A stretch of DNA of 64,000 nt, taken from Pseudomonas cremoricolorata. Its GTDB lineage: Bacteria; Pseudomonadota; Gammaproteobacteria; Pseudomonadales; Pseudomonadaceae. The translations under genes were made by a program, and so were the position numbers. Every line of letters starts with the position of its first letter. The first letter of the stretch is position 1. Under the pieces are notes generated by a model. It saw only the letters and a list, made by a program, of their open reading frames with translations, had not been told where the DNA came from and did not search any database. Positions 54,467 to 62,663 of the stretch are shown here, in pieces. The DNA lies in contig NZ_CP009455.1 in the NCBI RefSeq assembly GCF_000759535.1, forward strand, positions 3,472,001 to 3,536,000, written 5' to 3'.

Positions 54467-56550
54467 CAGAGCTTCCAGTCCACAGCGACGCCCACGGTTC
54501 GCGGCTCGCCAGCGGTTGTGTAGTCAAAGCCCCAGTTGTCCAGGGCGGCGAAGGTGCGGTAGTCCTTGTCGAACAGGTTGTTGACGAACACGCTGACGCC
54601 CACACCGTCCTTGCTCAGGCCCGCGCGCACGTTGGTCAGGCCGTAGGCGTTCTGTTGGAGCTCGTTCTGGATGTCGAAATACTGCTTGCCGGTGTACTGG
54701 TATTCGGCGCGAACCTGCGCACGTACCGGCAGGCTCTGCAGCGGCCAGCTGTACTGCGCGGCAACTCCTGCGCTGATGTCGGGGGTGTAGACCAGGCGGT
54801 TGCCGGACTGGCTGACACCCTTGGCGTCGGTCAGGTCGTCGTACTTGCCGTGGGTGGCGGCAAAGAAACCAGAGAACTCCAGACCTTCAGTGGGCGCCCA
54901 GCGCGACTCCAGCTCCAGCCCTTGGCTATGGGCTTTACCGGCATTGTCGGTGACCACCTGGCCAGGTCCGGCGACGGACTTGATCTGCAGGTCGCGCCAG
55001 TCGATGTAGAACAGGGCAGCGTTGAACATCAGCGTGTTGTCGAGCCACTGCGACTTGAAGCCGGTTTCGTAGCTCCACAGGTATTCAGGGTCGTACTCGC
55101 GCACGTTGGAGGTCAGCCGGTCGAAGCCACCGGAGCGCGCGCCGCGAGTGGCGGAGGCATACACCTGGCGGTCCTCATCCAGGTGGTAGGCGAGGGCGAG
55201 CTTGGGCGTGGTCATGGTCGCCGAGCCGCTGCCGGAGAATGGGTTGTTGTTCTCCATCTTGTACTTGTCATGGGACACGCGCGCGCCCAGGGTCAGGTCC
55301 AGCTGGTCGGTCAGGCTCAGGGTGGTTTCGCCGTAGGCCGCGGTGCTTTTGGTCTGGTACTTGCTGGTGCTGGTGAACGGGCCGCCGTACATGGCCACAT
55401 CCATCAGGTAGTCGTAGGTCAGGTCTTTCTTTTCCCAATACACACCGGCCAGCCAGGTCAGGTGACCTCTTTCGCCGCCTTGCAGACGCACGTCCTGGGA
55501 AAACTGCCGACCCCACTCCTTGGAGTCGGCCTTGCCGCCACCGGTCTGGGCCACCATCGGGCTGTAGCTCAAATCCTGATGCCCGGTGATGTCGTAGTCG
55601 CGCCAGGCGCTGATGGTGCGCAGTTGCGCCCAGCCCAGGTCGTAATTCAGGGTGGCGCTGGCGGCATGGGCGTCGCGCACTTCGTCGTTCTTCGGCTGGA
55701 TGTCAACCTTGCGCTTTTTGTAGTCATCGAACGGCAGGTAGGCATAGCCGCCCTGATTGACTCGCTCGGCGGAGGCTGCCAAGTCCAGCGACCAGTCATC
55801 GCCCGGACGGATGCGCAGGCGCCCGCTGCCCGACCAGGCGTCCAGGTCGTCGATGCCATGACCGTTATCGGCGTAGTCGGTGAAACCGTCGTTCTGCGCA
55901 TGATCGAAGAACACCTGGCCGAAGACTGTGTCCTCGACCAAGGGGGCGCTGGCGGCAACGCTGGCCTCGCGCTGACCGTGGTTGCCGACGCTGCCGTGCA
56001 GGTTGGCCTCGGGCTCGTGACCCGGCTCGCGGCTGGTCAGCTCGATCACCCCGGCGTTGGTGTTGGGTCCGTACAGCGTGCCTTGGGGGCCGCGCAGCAC
56101 GTGCACCGACTCCAGGTCACCGAGGCGGCGGGTGTATTCGGCGTTGGTCAGCGGCACGCCGTCCAGGTACACGCCCAAGGTGCTGTTGAAGTAGTCCTCA
56201 CGCACGGTGCTGCCGATGCCGCGCACTGAAGTCATGGAAAAGCGTTGCGAGCCTTGATGGGTCAGCACCAGGTTCGGCGTGCGTCCGGCGATGTCGGTCA
56301 GGGTCGTCAAACCGGCATCGTCGATGTCTTTGCGCGATACCACCGAAATCGACGACGGCGCCGCCTGAGCCTTCTCGGCTTGCTCGCGACCCAGTTGCTG
56401 GCTGGCGTTCAGGCGCGTGGGGTCAAGCTCTACCACCTGAGGCGCGGTGTCTTGCTGCGTGGCATTGGACGCGGCGATGGCGTCCAGTGCCGTTACCAGT
56501 GGCAGCACCGCGAATACCCACGATGCACCGCGCGAAATTGGAACACCCAT
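54466..56550 (-). CDS. TonB-dependent ferri-siderophore receptor (FyuA/FptA-like)
   Basis: 694 residues. A signal sequence (SWVFAVLPLVTALDAIA), TonB-box region (APQVVELDPTRL), plug domain (ISVVSRKDIDDAGLTTLTDI, GVYLDGVPLTNAEYTRR, VLRGPQGTLYGPNTNAG) and a beta barrel ending VGVAVDWKL with a terminal aromatic-rich strand. No N-terminal signalling extension, so control is by the AraC regulators rather than sigma/anti-sigma. First gene of the uptake operon. Confidence 0.92.
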   Translation of the reverse strand: MGVPISRGASWVFAVLPLVTALDAIAASNATQQDTAPQVVELDPTRLNASQQLGREQAEKAQAAPSSISVVSRKDIDDAGLTTLTDIAGRTPNLVLTHQGSQRFSMTSVRGIGSTVREDYFNSTLGVYLDGVPLTNAEYTRRLGDLESVHVLRGPQGTLYGPNTNAGVIELTSREPGHEPEANLHGSVGNHGQREASVAASAPLVEDTVFGQVFFDHAQNDGFTDYADNGHGIDDLDAWSGSGRLRIRPGDDWSLDLAASAERVNQGGYAYLPFDDYKKRKVDIQPKNDEVRDAHAASATLNYDLGWAQLRTISAWRDYDITGHQDLSYSPMVAQTGGGKADSKEWGRQFSQDVRLQGGERGHLTWLAGVYWEKKDLTYDYLMDVAMYGGPFTSTSKYQTKSTAAYGETTLSLTDQLDLTLGARVSHDKYKMENNNPFSGSGSATMTTPKLALAYHLDEDRQVYASATRGARSGGFDRLTSNVREYDPEYLWSYETGFKSQWLDNTLMFNAALFYIDWRDLQIKSVAGPGQVVTDNAGKAHSQGLELESRWAPTEGLEFSGFFAATHGKYDDLTDAKGVSQSGNRLVYTPDISAGVAAQYSWPLQSLPVRAQVRAEYQYTGKQYFDIQNELQQNAYGLTNVRAGLSKDGVGVSVFVNNLFDKDYRTFAALDNWGFDYTTAGEPRTVGVAVDWKL

Positions 56551-56596
56551 GCCGCCTTTCCCCTTTCAGATCTGAAGTGCGGCGATGGTGGCAGGC

Positions 56597-57562
56597 TCAG
56601 CATGGGGCTTCAAATGAGAATCTTTCGCAATCTGCTGTTTGTTTTTCGCGATCCGCCAGTGGTTGGCACCGCGACGGTTTGGCCCGCGCCACGTCGCGGG
56701 GCGAGCAGGCGTATTTGCGTTTGAACAGGGTCGAGAAATAGGCCGGGCTGTAGCCTATGCGGTACGCGGCCTGGGAACTGCTCAAACGCCCGGATTGCAG
56801 GTCTTGGTAGGCCTGGGCCAGGCGCAGATCCTGCAGGCATTCGGTGACCGACTGGCCGAACTGGCGGCGAAAACCTGCGGTCAGCCGACTGCTGCACATG
56901 CCCACCTGACGGGCCAGTTCTTCGAGCCCTGGCGGTTTGTCCAGATGGTTCTGCAAGAGCTCGTAAGCCTGTTGCAGACGCTCGACCTCCGGACGTGGCA
57001 GGGCGTTGTGTTGCCGCTGTTCGCGGCCCTTTTCGCTCAGGCTGTCGATCACCGTGGCCAAAAGCTCAAGGGATTTACCCTGCATGTACAGCGTGCGGGC
57101 GACCCCTTGAAACGGGCAGGAGACGATCTGTTCCAGCATGGCCATCAGCCGGTAATCAGGCACCCAGTCATGCACCACGGCCAGTGACGCGTGATGTATG
57201 TCTGCCTCAAGCGCGTGCAGTAATTGCGTGGGAAACTGCAGAAACACCGCCTGTACGCGGCTGTTACGGGTGACCTGATGCCGCGCCTGCCAAGGCTGTA
57301 GCGCGTGGACGACGAAACTGCGCGCGCCGCTGCAATCGATCACTTGATGCTGGCCGAGGCTGAAACTGATGCCACTGCCCACCAGAAACCCGGCACAGAT
57401 ACCGGCGCAGGTTTCGCTGCTCCAATGCGCTTCGACATGGGTTTCGATCAGGCCTATCGGCAGCTTCAGACCATTGGCGCTTTCGACCTGTTCATAGCGC
57501 AGGCTGCCACCGCCTTGCAGTGGCTGGATCCGAAGAGCAGGGGCAGAGGCAGGGCGGTCCAT
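56597..57562 (-). CDS. AraC regulator (PchR/YbtA family), second copy
   Basis: 321 residues with a ligand domain and C-terminal helix-turn-helix motifs (LEELARQVGMCSSRLTAGFR; AAYRIGYSPAYFSTLFKRKY). ATG 57562 has GAGG upstream (ATACCGAGGTTTCC-like spacing); an in-frame start 51 bases further up is less likely. The Fur box at 57626-57644 lies upstream. Together with the regulator at 33552 it brackets the locus. Confidence 0.88.
   Translation of the reverse strand: MDRPASAPALRIQPLQGGGSLRYEQVESANGLKLPIGLIETHVEAHWSSETCAGICAGFLVGSGISFSLGQHQVIDCSGARSFVVHALQPWQARHQVTRNSRVQAVFLQFPTQLLHALEADIHHASLAVVHDWVPDYRLMAMLEQIVSCPFQGVARTLYMQGKSLELLATVIDSLSEKGREQRQHNALPRPEVERLQQAYELLQNHLDKPPGLEELARQVGMCSSRLTAGFRRQFGQSVTECLQDLRLAQAYQDLQSGRLSSSQAAYRIGYSPAYFSTLFKRKYACSPRDVARAKPSRCQPLADREKQTADCERFSFEAPC
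56609..56627 (-). promoter_or_regulatory. Fur-box-like site upstream of the TonB receptor
   Basis: TCAAATGAGAATCTTTCGC has the AAATGAGAATC core. It lies inside the 3' end of the AraC gene, about 60 bases upstream of the receptor start on the same strand, so the receptor promoter overlaps that coding end. Confidence 0.6.
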
Positions 57563-57874
57563 GGAAACCTCGGTAGATATCAGAAGGCCACGGTAGGAAA
57601 AATCAAGTCGCAATGCAACTTGTTATCAAATGAAAATCATTTCTGTTATGCGGCGCGGAAGCGGGGGGTGAGGTGAGCAGCGTTTGGGGAGTGTTCAGTA
57701 CACCAGGGGCGATTCACTGCAGGGCAAGGACTGCGTCTACAGACGAACAGGTTAATTGAAGCGGGTTGAATGCCATTGCTTTCACAGGTGTCCCGATTCC
57801 TTGCAAGCCCATTCCAACAACACGCTAGACGTCAGGCAGTCGATCGGAACCAGGACACTTCACACGCTGCGCTA
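57563..57874. other. Intergenic region beyond the siderophore locus
   Basis: Holds the AraC promoter with its Fur box; about 230 bases beyond that show no gene, repeat or tRNA fragment by eye. This may be the right edge of the island, but no attachment repeat was found. Confidence 0.5.
57626..57644 (-). promoter_or_regulatory. Fur box upstream of the second AraC regulator
   Basis: TCAAATGAAAATCATTTCT is a near-dyad matching the Fur core ATGAAAATCATT, about 65-80 bases upstream of ATG 57562. Confidence 0.75.
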
Positions 57875-58132
57875 CTACCCGCGAATCCGCTGCAGGCGAG
57901 CGCGTCCGGCATCGGTGATGGCGGTTTCTCCGTCGTCGCTGATGCGGTAGCGACCTGAAGGCAGTTTGCTGATGGAGAACCTGACCAGCCCGCTCCTGGA
58001 CAGGGCTTCTCCCACTTCGAAACTCATGGCCTGTTCCAGATCGAACAGTTTGATCTCGCCGATCTTGAAGCGGGTGAACGCTATCAGTGCCGAGTCCAGC
58101 GCGGCTTGATCGACTTCGTGAACCTGTTGCAT
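57875..58132 (-). CDS. Small hypothetical protein (85 aa)
   Basis: Starts MQQVHEVDQAALDSALIAFT with a strong AGGAGG ribosome site 5 bases before the ATG. It has alternating helix/strand patterns and an RYRISDDGETAITDAGR C-terminus reminiscent of a winged-helix fold, but I do not recognise the family. It sits between the siderophore regulator and the phage-derived region. Confidence 0.6.
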   Translation of the reverse strand: MQQVHEVDQAALDSALIAFTRFKIGEIKLFDLEQAMSFEVGEALSRSGLVRFSISKLPSGRYRISDDGETAITDAGRARLQRIRG

Positions 58133-58359
58133 TTGACCTCCTGGTCGGAATCGTCCAGACCCGCTGGCTTGCAGGCAACGGGCCTGGAAGTTCGTTGGAA
58201 GGCAGACGCTACTACGGACCTGATTGAGAGGGGTACTGGCTTTGCGTCCAGGCTGGATGCGCGGCCAGCCGTCATGTAGCGGCTGCGCCTACATTCCCGA
58301 GTTATTTTCCTTACAGACCAGGTTCACGTTTCCGCAGGGGTAAGGTATGCTCGCCACAT

Positions 58360-58379
58360 TACTGGATAGATATACAGTT
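58360..58379 (+). promoter_or_regulatory. LexA (SOS) box upstream of the DUF1654 gene
   Basis: TACTGGATAGATATACAGTT matches the CTG-N10-CAG LexA consensus with 17 of 20 positions shared with the ideal site. It lies 13 bases before ATG 58393 and overlaps the likely promoter (TAAGGTATGCT just upstream). Confidence 0.85.
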
Positions 58380-58392
58380 AAAGGAGTGGGGC

Positions 58393-58707
58393 ATGGCTAC
58401 GCAATGGACTTCAACGCCGACGCTGCGCGAAGAGATGACCGGCGTTGAGCGTCTGAGTCTGAGGATTTCCTCGATGATCAACCATCCGGTGGCGCAGATG
58501 CAGCGCTGGGTGACGATCCACCCACTGGACTCGGACGCCCAGGCCGACTGGCAGGAGGTGCTGGGGCAACTGGACGAGACGCCGGAGTTGCAATTGCAGC
58601 ATCACGCTGATGGTACCGTGACGGTGCGCTGGCAGCGTGGGGCAGGCGCGCTGGGCGACGGTGAGCGGGACGGCGACGAAGACTCCACAGCCACGCCACC
58701 GTTTTGA
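58393..58707 (+). CDS. DUF1654 family protein, SOS-regulated
   Basis: 104 residues with the family pattern TGVERLSLRISSMINHPVAQ, RWVTIHPLDSDAQADWQEVL, LQLQHHADGTVTVRWQRG. The family occurs in Pseudomonas and its phages; function unknown. RBS AAAGGAG. The perfect-looking LexA box makes it DNA-damage inducible. Convergent with the repressor gene, 14 bases apart. Confidence 0.88.
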   Translation: MATQWTSTPTLREEMTGVERLSLRISSMINHPVAQMQRWVTIHPLDSDAQADWQEVLGQLDETPELQLQHHADGTVTVRWQRGAGALGDGERDGDEDSTATPPF

Positions 58708-58721
58708 GCGCAGGGTGAGCG

Positions 58722-59528
58722 CTAGACCAGATGCGCGTTCCACACCAACAGCACGCGCGCCTGAATGTAGGTGTCGTCGACGCGGATGTCTTCCACCGGG
58801 TGATGGGTGTTGTCGGAAATCATCTTGAAGTGGTCACGACCTTTGCGTTGCAGGCGCTTGATGTAGAGCATGTCGTGATGGGAGAACAGGTAGATGCCAT
58901 CGCCGACGAACTCGCGAATGCTCATGTCCACCAGCAACGGATCGCGATGCTTGATGGTCGGCGCCATCGACTGACCCCAGCCGGTGACCAGCTTCAGGTG
59001 GTAGTGCTCGGTGAACGACACGCCCATCTCGCGTAGACGCTTGGGGCTCACCCGCACATCCTGCAGCATCTCGGGATAGTCGTGGGGCACCTGGCCGCCG
59101 CCCATGGCAGCGCGGATGTCGTAGTGGGCGACCCAGACTTCATCGCCCACCAGGCGGGTGCCCGAGTCGACCTCGGCAAGCAGATTGCCAGTGGCGGGTT
59201 CTTCTGCGGCCGCCAGCAGCCGCTCGCGGGCCTGGCTGGAAAGTGCGGTGCCTTTCTTGGCGAGCATTTCCCTGACCATGTCGGCTGCACTCAGGGGCGT
59301 CGTCGACGCTGCACTGGGTGCTGGAGTGTCCAACAGCAATTGCGAAGGGTCGACGCCCAGTGCAGCGGCCATGGCCGAGATGTCTGCCAGGGTGGGCTCA
59401 CGGGTGCCTGCCTCGTAGTTGCCGACGCGCGACTGGGATTTCCAGCCACAGGCCTCGGCCAGCTGTGCTTGGGACAGCCCGCAGGCATTGCGCAGACGCT
59501 TGATGCGTTGACTCAACGATTCATTCAT
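58722..59528 (-). CDS. CI/PrtR-like repressor (XRE helix-turn-helix + S24 peptidase)
   Basis: About 268 residues from MNESLSQRIKRLR: helix-turn-helix (LRNACGLSQAQLAEACGWKS) and a C-terminal S24 self-cleavage domain with Ser in GWGQSMAPTI and Lys in MLYIKRLQRKG. The linker around AAMGGGQ is the likely cleavage region. It should hold the downstream phage genes off until RecA-induced cleavage. Start is uncertain: ATG 59528, ATG 59543 or GTG 59591, none with a good ribosome site, so the mRNA may be leaderless as for lambda cI. Confidence 0.9.
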   Translation of the reverse strand: MNESLSQRIKRLRNACGLSQAQLAEACGWKSQSRVGNYEAGTREPTLADISAMAAALGVDPSQLLLDTPAPSAASTTPLSAADMVREMLAKKGTALSSQARERLLAAAEEPATGNLLAEVDSGTRLVGDEVWVAHYDIRAAMGGGQVPHDYPEMLQDVRVSPKRLREMGVSFTEHYHLKLVTGWGQSMAPTIKHRDPLLVDMSIREFVGDGIYLFSHHDMLYIKRLQRKGRDHFKMISDNTHHPVEDIRVDDTYIQARVLLVWNAHLV

Positions 59529-59539
59529 AGGGTCGAATT

Positions 59540-59600
59540 TCATCACGAAACGAGATATCTGGCTTTCACTTATCGTGTTTACATTGACCACGAATAGTGA
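59540..59600. promoter_or_regulatory. Candidate operator region of the S24 repressor
   Basis: Three related sites by eye, TCACGAAACGAGA, CTTATCGTGTTT and CCACGAATAGTGA, spaced by about 20 bases in the divergent promoter area. Pattern suggests repressor binding; not proven. Confidence 0.45.
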
Positions 59601-59828
59601 TTATTCTGCCGCCTCAGCGCCCGTGCCGAGGTCACCGCATTTCCCACCAGGCGCTTGAATTCATCCGCCAGCCTGCGCTTCACATCCGGTGGGGCAGGGC
59701 ACGAATCCGAGGCCCACCATGCATCACTCATCTCCCCGCGTTGCATCTTCACTCTGGAGTCGCAACCTCAACCCTCGACCGGTCCCCACCACGCTCCGAG
59801 TTGGCAACGCCACCCAGGAGGCCGCGCC

Positions 59829-60416
59829 ATGCAACTGAACACCGCTCGTCAAGCCTGGCATGACTGCACCTACGGCAGTTGGGGCGCGCAGAGCGCCTTC
59901 GCAGCTCAGTTGACTCAGTTGGGCACGCGCATCCAGACCACCACCGGCCAGCGACATGCCGCACGCGCCGTGCATCAGGCGCTGGCCGGCGCTATTCAGG
60001 CCGCCATCGCCAGCTTGAGCCGGCCTTTGCGAGCGTTCGGCAACTACCTTTATGCGCCGCACGTGGAAGCGTGGGAACAGCAAGCCGCTGAACTGGCCGT
60101 GTTCTTGCTGGTCCAGCAGCGCGGCAAGCGCATGACCGCCACCAAGCGCGAAAAGCTCGAGGTGCTGGTCAAGGGCGTACTGCTTCGCTACCGCTACATG
60201 CACCAGGGCGGACAGTCGGCCAATGTCGATCCATTGGCCGCCCCGGAAGCGTTTCGCGGCTGGCTGCAAGCACACTACCAACTCAGCCTGAGCGCGGTGC
60301 GCTGGGAACGGGAGTGGGGCGGCTATGTACGCCTGGCGTTCGACTGCTGCGAGGACCTGGACAAGCAGGCACTGGCGCCAATAGCCACAAGAATCCACGC
60401 AATGAAAAAAAAGTGA
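59829..60416 (+). CDS. Phage-type hypothetical, possible late-gene regulator
   Basis: 195 residues with no family I recognise. Starts MQLNTARQAWHDCTYGSWGA with an excellent AGGAGG site. Position, divergent from the repressor and just before two intrinsic terminators and the lysis/tail genes, is that of an antiterminator or late activator. No zinc motif or helix-turn-helix is clear to me. Confidence 0.6.
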   Translation: MQLNTARQAWHDCTYGSWGAQSAFAAQLTQLGTRIQTTTGQRHAARAVHQALAGAIQAAIASLSRPLRAFGNYLYAPHVEAWEQQAAELAVFLLVQQRGKRMTATKREKLEVLVKGVLLRYRYMHQGGQSANVDPLAAPEAFRGWLQAHYQLSLSAVRWEREWGGYVRLAFDCCEDLDKQALAPIATRIHAMKKK

Positions 60417-60499
60417 CAATCACGTATTGTGTTTAAGCTCGGTTGGTGGCAGTATTTCTCCATCGTCACAGATTTACCTCCAGACCCGCACTGACACAG

Positions 60500-60525
60500 A
60501 CCCGGCCAACGCGCCGGGTTTTTTC
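60500..60525 (+). terminator. Intrinsic terminator before the lysis genes
   Basis: ACCCGGC pairs with GCCGGGT (60500-60506 with 60513-60519) followed by six T. Stops transcription from the regulator gene unless antiterminated. Confidence 0.8.
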
Positions 60526-60587
60526 TGCCTATGGAGAATGTGCTGTGACCACCGACCGTTTTCTTGCCCGCCACAGGAGCCGAGCGC

Positions 60588-60914
60588 ATGGATTTTTTTC
60601 ACCGCCTGCTCGACAAGTTCGATCTGGGCATTGCCGGCCTGATGGGCGCGCTGATCGCCACCCGCTGGCACAAGGATGACCTCACCGATCGCAAGTCCTG
60701 GCTGCTGTTTCTGCTCACGGGCATGGCCTGCGCGCATTATCTGACCGGCATGGTCAGCAGCTATTTCGCCATCAGCGAACCGCGCAGCGTGGCAGGTGTG
60801 GGCTTTTTGCTCGGAACCTTCGGCGGTTCGCTGATCGCCGCCATCACCCGTGCGATCAAGGCCGCCGATCTGTGGGCGGTGATCAAGTCGAAGTTCGGAG
60901 GGCCAAGCGCATGA
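60588..60914 (+). CDS. Small membrane protein, holin candidate
   Basis: 108 residues, three hydrophobic segments (LGIAGLMGALIAT, WLLFLLTGMACAHYLTGMV, GVGFLLGTFGGSLIAAI) and a basic C-terminus, typical of phage holins. RBS CAGGAG. Overlaps the next gene by ATGA. Confidence 0.72.
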   Translation: MDFFHRLLDKFDLGIAGLMGALIATRWHKDDLTDRKSWLLFLLTGMACAHYLTGMVSSYFAISEPRSVAGVGFLLGTFGGSLIAAITRAIKAADLWAVIKSKFGGPSA

Positions 60915-61222
60915 TCCTCGAATACAGCAATGCCGCTGCCGCCGGTGCGATCGCCTGGTGGGCGACCTGGGCGGTACTGAGCGGCAAGGTTCGCGACGGG
61001 GTCATCGGCAAGCTGCTCTATGTGGTGATCGCCCTGAGCGGCTATGCGCTGCTGGCCCGCGCCGAGTACCCGCTGTTCAGCGTCGGCACGGCAGGGGTGA
61101 CCTTGCACATCGCCCTTGCGCTTGCCGGTCTGCGGCACATGTTCATGCTCACTTACTGGCCAGCGTTCAGGCGCTGGCTTGAGCGACGTATCACCGGCGC
61201 GCACTGCAAGCGCGACCACTGA
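60911..61222 (+). CDS. Second small phage membrane protein (holin/antiholin-like)
   Basis: 103 residues, hydrophobic segments NAAAAGAIAWWATWAV, LLYVVIALSGYALL and TLHIALALAGLRHMF. Translationally coupled to the holin candidate, so probably part of the lysis control. No endolysin is visible between it and the tail genes; it may lie beyond the window. Confidence 0.65.
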   Translation: MILEYSNAAAAGAIAWWATWAVLSGKVRDGVIGKLLYVVIALSGYALLARAEYPLFSVGTAGVTLHIALALAGLRHMFMLTYWPAFRRWLERRITGAHCKRDH

Positions 61223-61249
61223 GTTCCACCGCTGCACCGCAACACCCAC

Positions 61250-61272
61250 AACCCGCCCCGAGCGGGTTTTTT
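61250..61272 (+). terminator. Intrinsic terminator before the tail genes
   Basis: AACCCGC pairs with GCGGGTT (61250-61256 with 61262-61268), loop CCCGA, T run. Second terminator inside the late region. Confidence 0.8.
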
Positions 61273-61296
61273 CGTTTCTATCCAAAGGAAAACACC

Positions 61297-61953
61297 ATGA
61301 CTGAACGCTTCCCTCTGCCCAATGGCGCCGTACTGGAAATCGCTGGCACCCTCGGCCAGGCCGTCCCCTTCAGCGCCCTGAGCAACGCGGCCAAACCGGC
61401 AGCGACCGCCAAAGGCCACACCTTGAAAAACGGCGACATCGTGCTGATCAACTCAGGTTGGTCGCTGGTCAACAACCGCGCCACCCGCGTCAGCGACGTG
61501 GCGACCGATACCTTCGTCCTCGACGGCCTGGACACCTCCAGCGTTGCCCGTTACACCCCAGGTGCCGGTATCGGCAAGGTGGTGGCAGCGTCCAACTGGA
61601 CGCAGATCTCCAAGGTCACGGCCTTCGCTTCCAGTGGCGGTGAGCAGCAGTACCTCACCGTCGGCTACCTGGATGACGATGACGACCGCCAGTACCCCAC
61701 CAACCGTACCCCGACCACCCTGGCGATCACGGTCGAAGACCAGCCTTCGGCGGCCTATGTCGGCCTGGTCGAAGGTTACGGTGACGCCCGCCAGTTGGCG
61801 GTGGTGCGTCTGAAGCTGCCAAGCGGCGATCAGATTCTCTACACCGGCTACGTGACCATCACCAGCTCGCCGACCATGGAGCGCAACAACCTGATGACCC
61901 GCACCGTCAGCATTGCGCTGTCCAACCGCCCCGTGCGCTACCTGGCAGCTTAA
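61297..61953 (+). CDS. Phage tail tube protein (lambda gpV-like)
   Basis: 218 residues. N-terminal GAVLEIAGTLGQAVPFSALS, a central TLAITVEDQPSAAYVGLVEG and a C-terminal RTVSIALSNRPVRYL, the pattern of long-tail major tail proteins. Forms the hollow flexible tail. RBS AAAGGA. Confidence 0.82.
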   Translation: MTERFPLPNGAVLEIAGTLGQAVPFSALSNAAKPAATAKGHTLKNGDIVLINSGWSLVNNRATRVSDVATDTFVLDGLDTSSVARYTPGAGIGKVVAASNWTQISKVTAFASSGGEQQYLTVGYLDDDDDRQYPTNRTPTTLAITVEDQPSAAYVGLVEGYGDARQLAVVRLKLPSGDQILYTGYVTITSSPTMERNNLMTRTVSIALSNRPVRYLAA

Positions 61954-61962
61954 GGAGTTCCC

Positions 61963-62346
61963 ATGGCGAAGATCAGCATTGCGCAAAATCCTACGTTCAG
62001 CGCTGCCGTGCAGCTGCCGCGGGTGGGCGGCGAAGCGGTGGCGGTGCAGTTCCAGTTCCGTTACCTCGATCGCCTGGCCCTGGCCGAGTTGTTCGATCAG
62101 TGGAACAGCACCCGGGAGACGCTGGCGGCACGTGCAGCGCAACCCGATACCCGCTGGGCTGAGATGACCGCCGACGAGATCGCCTTCCAGGCCGAACAGC
62201 TCAAGGCGATCGTGCTGGGCTGGGAGCTGGACGATCCGTTCGACGATGCCGCCTTGCGTGAGCTGGTGCAGACCTGCGCTGGCGCACCCAAGGCGGTCAT
62301 CGATGCCTATCAGGGCGCCTACAGCTCGGCTCGCCTGGGAAACTGA
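61963..62346 (+). CDS. Tail assembly chaperone, G product
   Basis: 127 residues (MAKISIAQNPTFSAAVQLPR ... DRLALAELFDQWNSTRETL) with the small acidic fold of lambda gpG, which coats the tape measure during tail assembly. Ends at TGA 62344-62346 immediately after the slippery heptamer. Confidence 0.82.
   Translation: MAKISIAQNPTFSAAVQLPRVGGEAVAVQFQFRYLDRLALAELFDQWNSTRETLAARAAQPDTRWAEMTADEIAFQAEQLKAIVLGWELDDPFDDAALRELVQTCAGAPKAVIDAYQGAYSSARLGN
62337..62343 (+). promoter_or_regulatory. Programmed -1 frameshift site GGGAAAC
   Basis: In the G frame the codons read CTG GGA AAC TGA, so GGGAAAC fits the X-XXY-YYZ pattern (lambda uses GGGAAAG). A -1 slip reads GGG AAA CTG and continues through the T frame to 62660, yielding about 232 residues. 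Confidence 0.88.
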
Positions 62347-62660
62347 GGGCCGCCGCCCGCGCGCTCTACAGCCCCAGTCCCCGGCTGGAGCAGTTGGCCG
62401 CGTTCGGCCTGACCTCGTCCGACCTGGTCGCTGACGAGGTCGAGGTCTGGGCCGATGGATGGCCGGCGTTTCGTTTGTTCGAAGCGCTGGGCACCCAGTG
62501 GCGGCTGGCACCCAGGGGGCCATCGGGTCTGGATTACACCACGCTGCCGGTCGTGGCCTCGATGCTTGGCATCGGGCGCCGCGACCTGGCTGCGCTGTTT
62601 CCCGACCTGCGAGTCATGGAGGCCGAAGCGTTGGCCGTCATGACGCAATCCATGGAGTAG
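62340..62660 (+). CDS. T part of the G-T frameshift chaperone
   Basis: About 106 residues from the slip site, KLRAAARALYSPSPRLEQLA to VMTQSME. It has no good start codon of its own at the front; ATG 62394 lacks a ribosome site and would truncate the domain, so expression by frameshift from G is preferred. DUF1799-like, as in other Pseudomonas tails. Confidence 0.8.
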   Translation, partial: KLRAAARALYSPSPRLEQLAAFGLTSSDLVADEVEVWADGWPAFRLFEALGTQWRLAPRGPSGLDYTTLPVVASMLGIGRRDLAALFPDLRVMEAEALAVMTQSME

Positions 62661-62663
62661 ACA

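Noticed and set aside
33261..57874. Direct repeat of the tRNA-Pro 3' end as attachment site
   Set aside because: No second copy of the GTTCGAATCACTCCGTCCCG end was found by eye; a computed search over a longer region would be needed.
62394..62660. ATG 62394 as independent start of the T protein
   Set aside because: No ribosome site, and the slippery heptamer at the end of G gives a better explanation for T expression.
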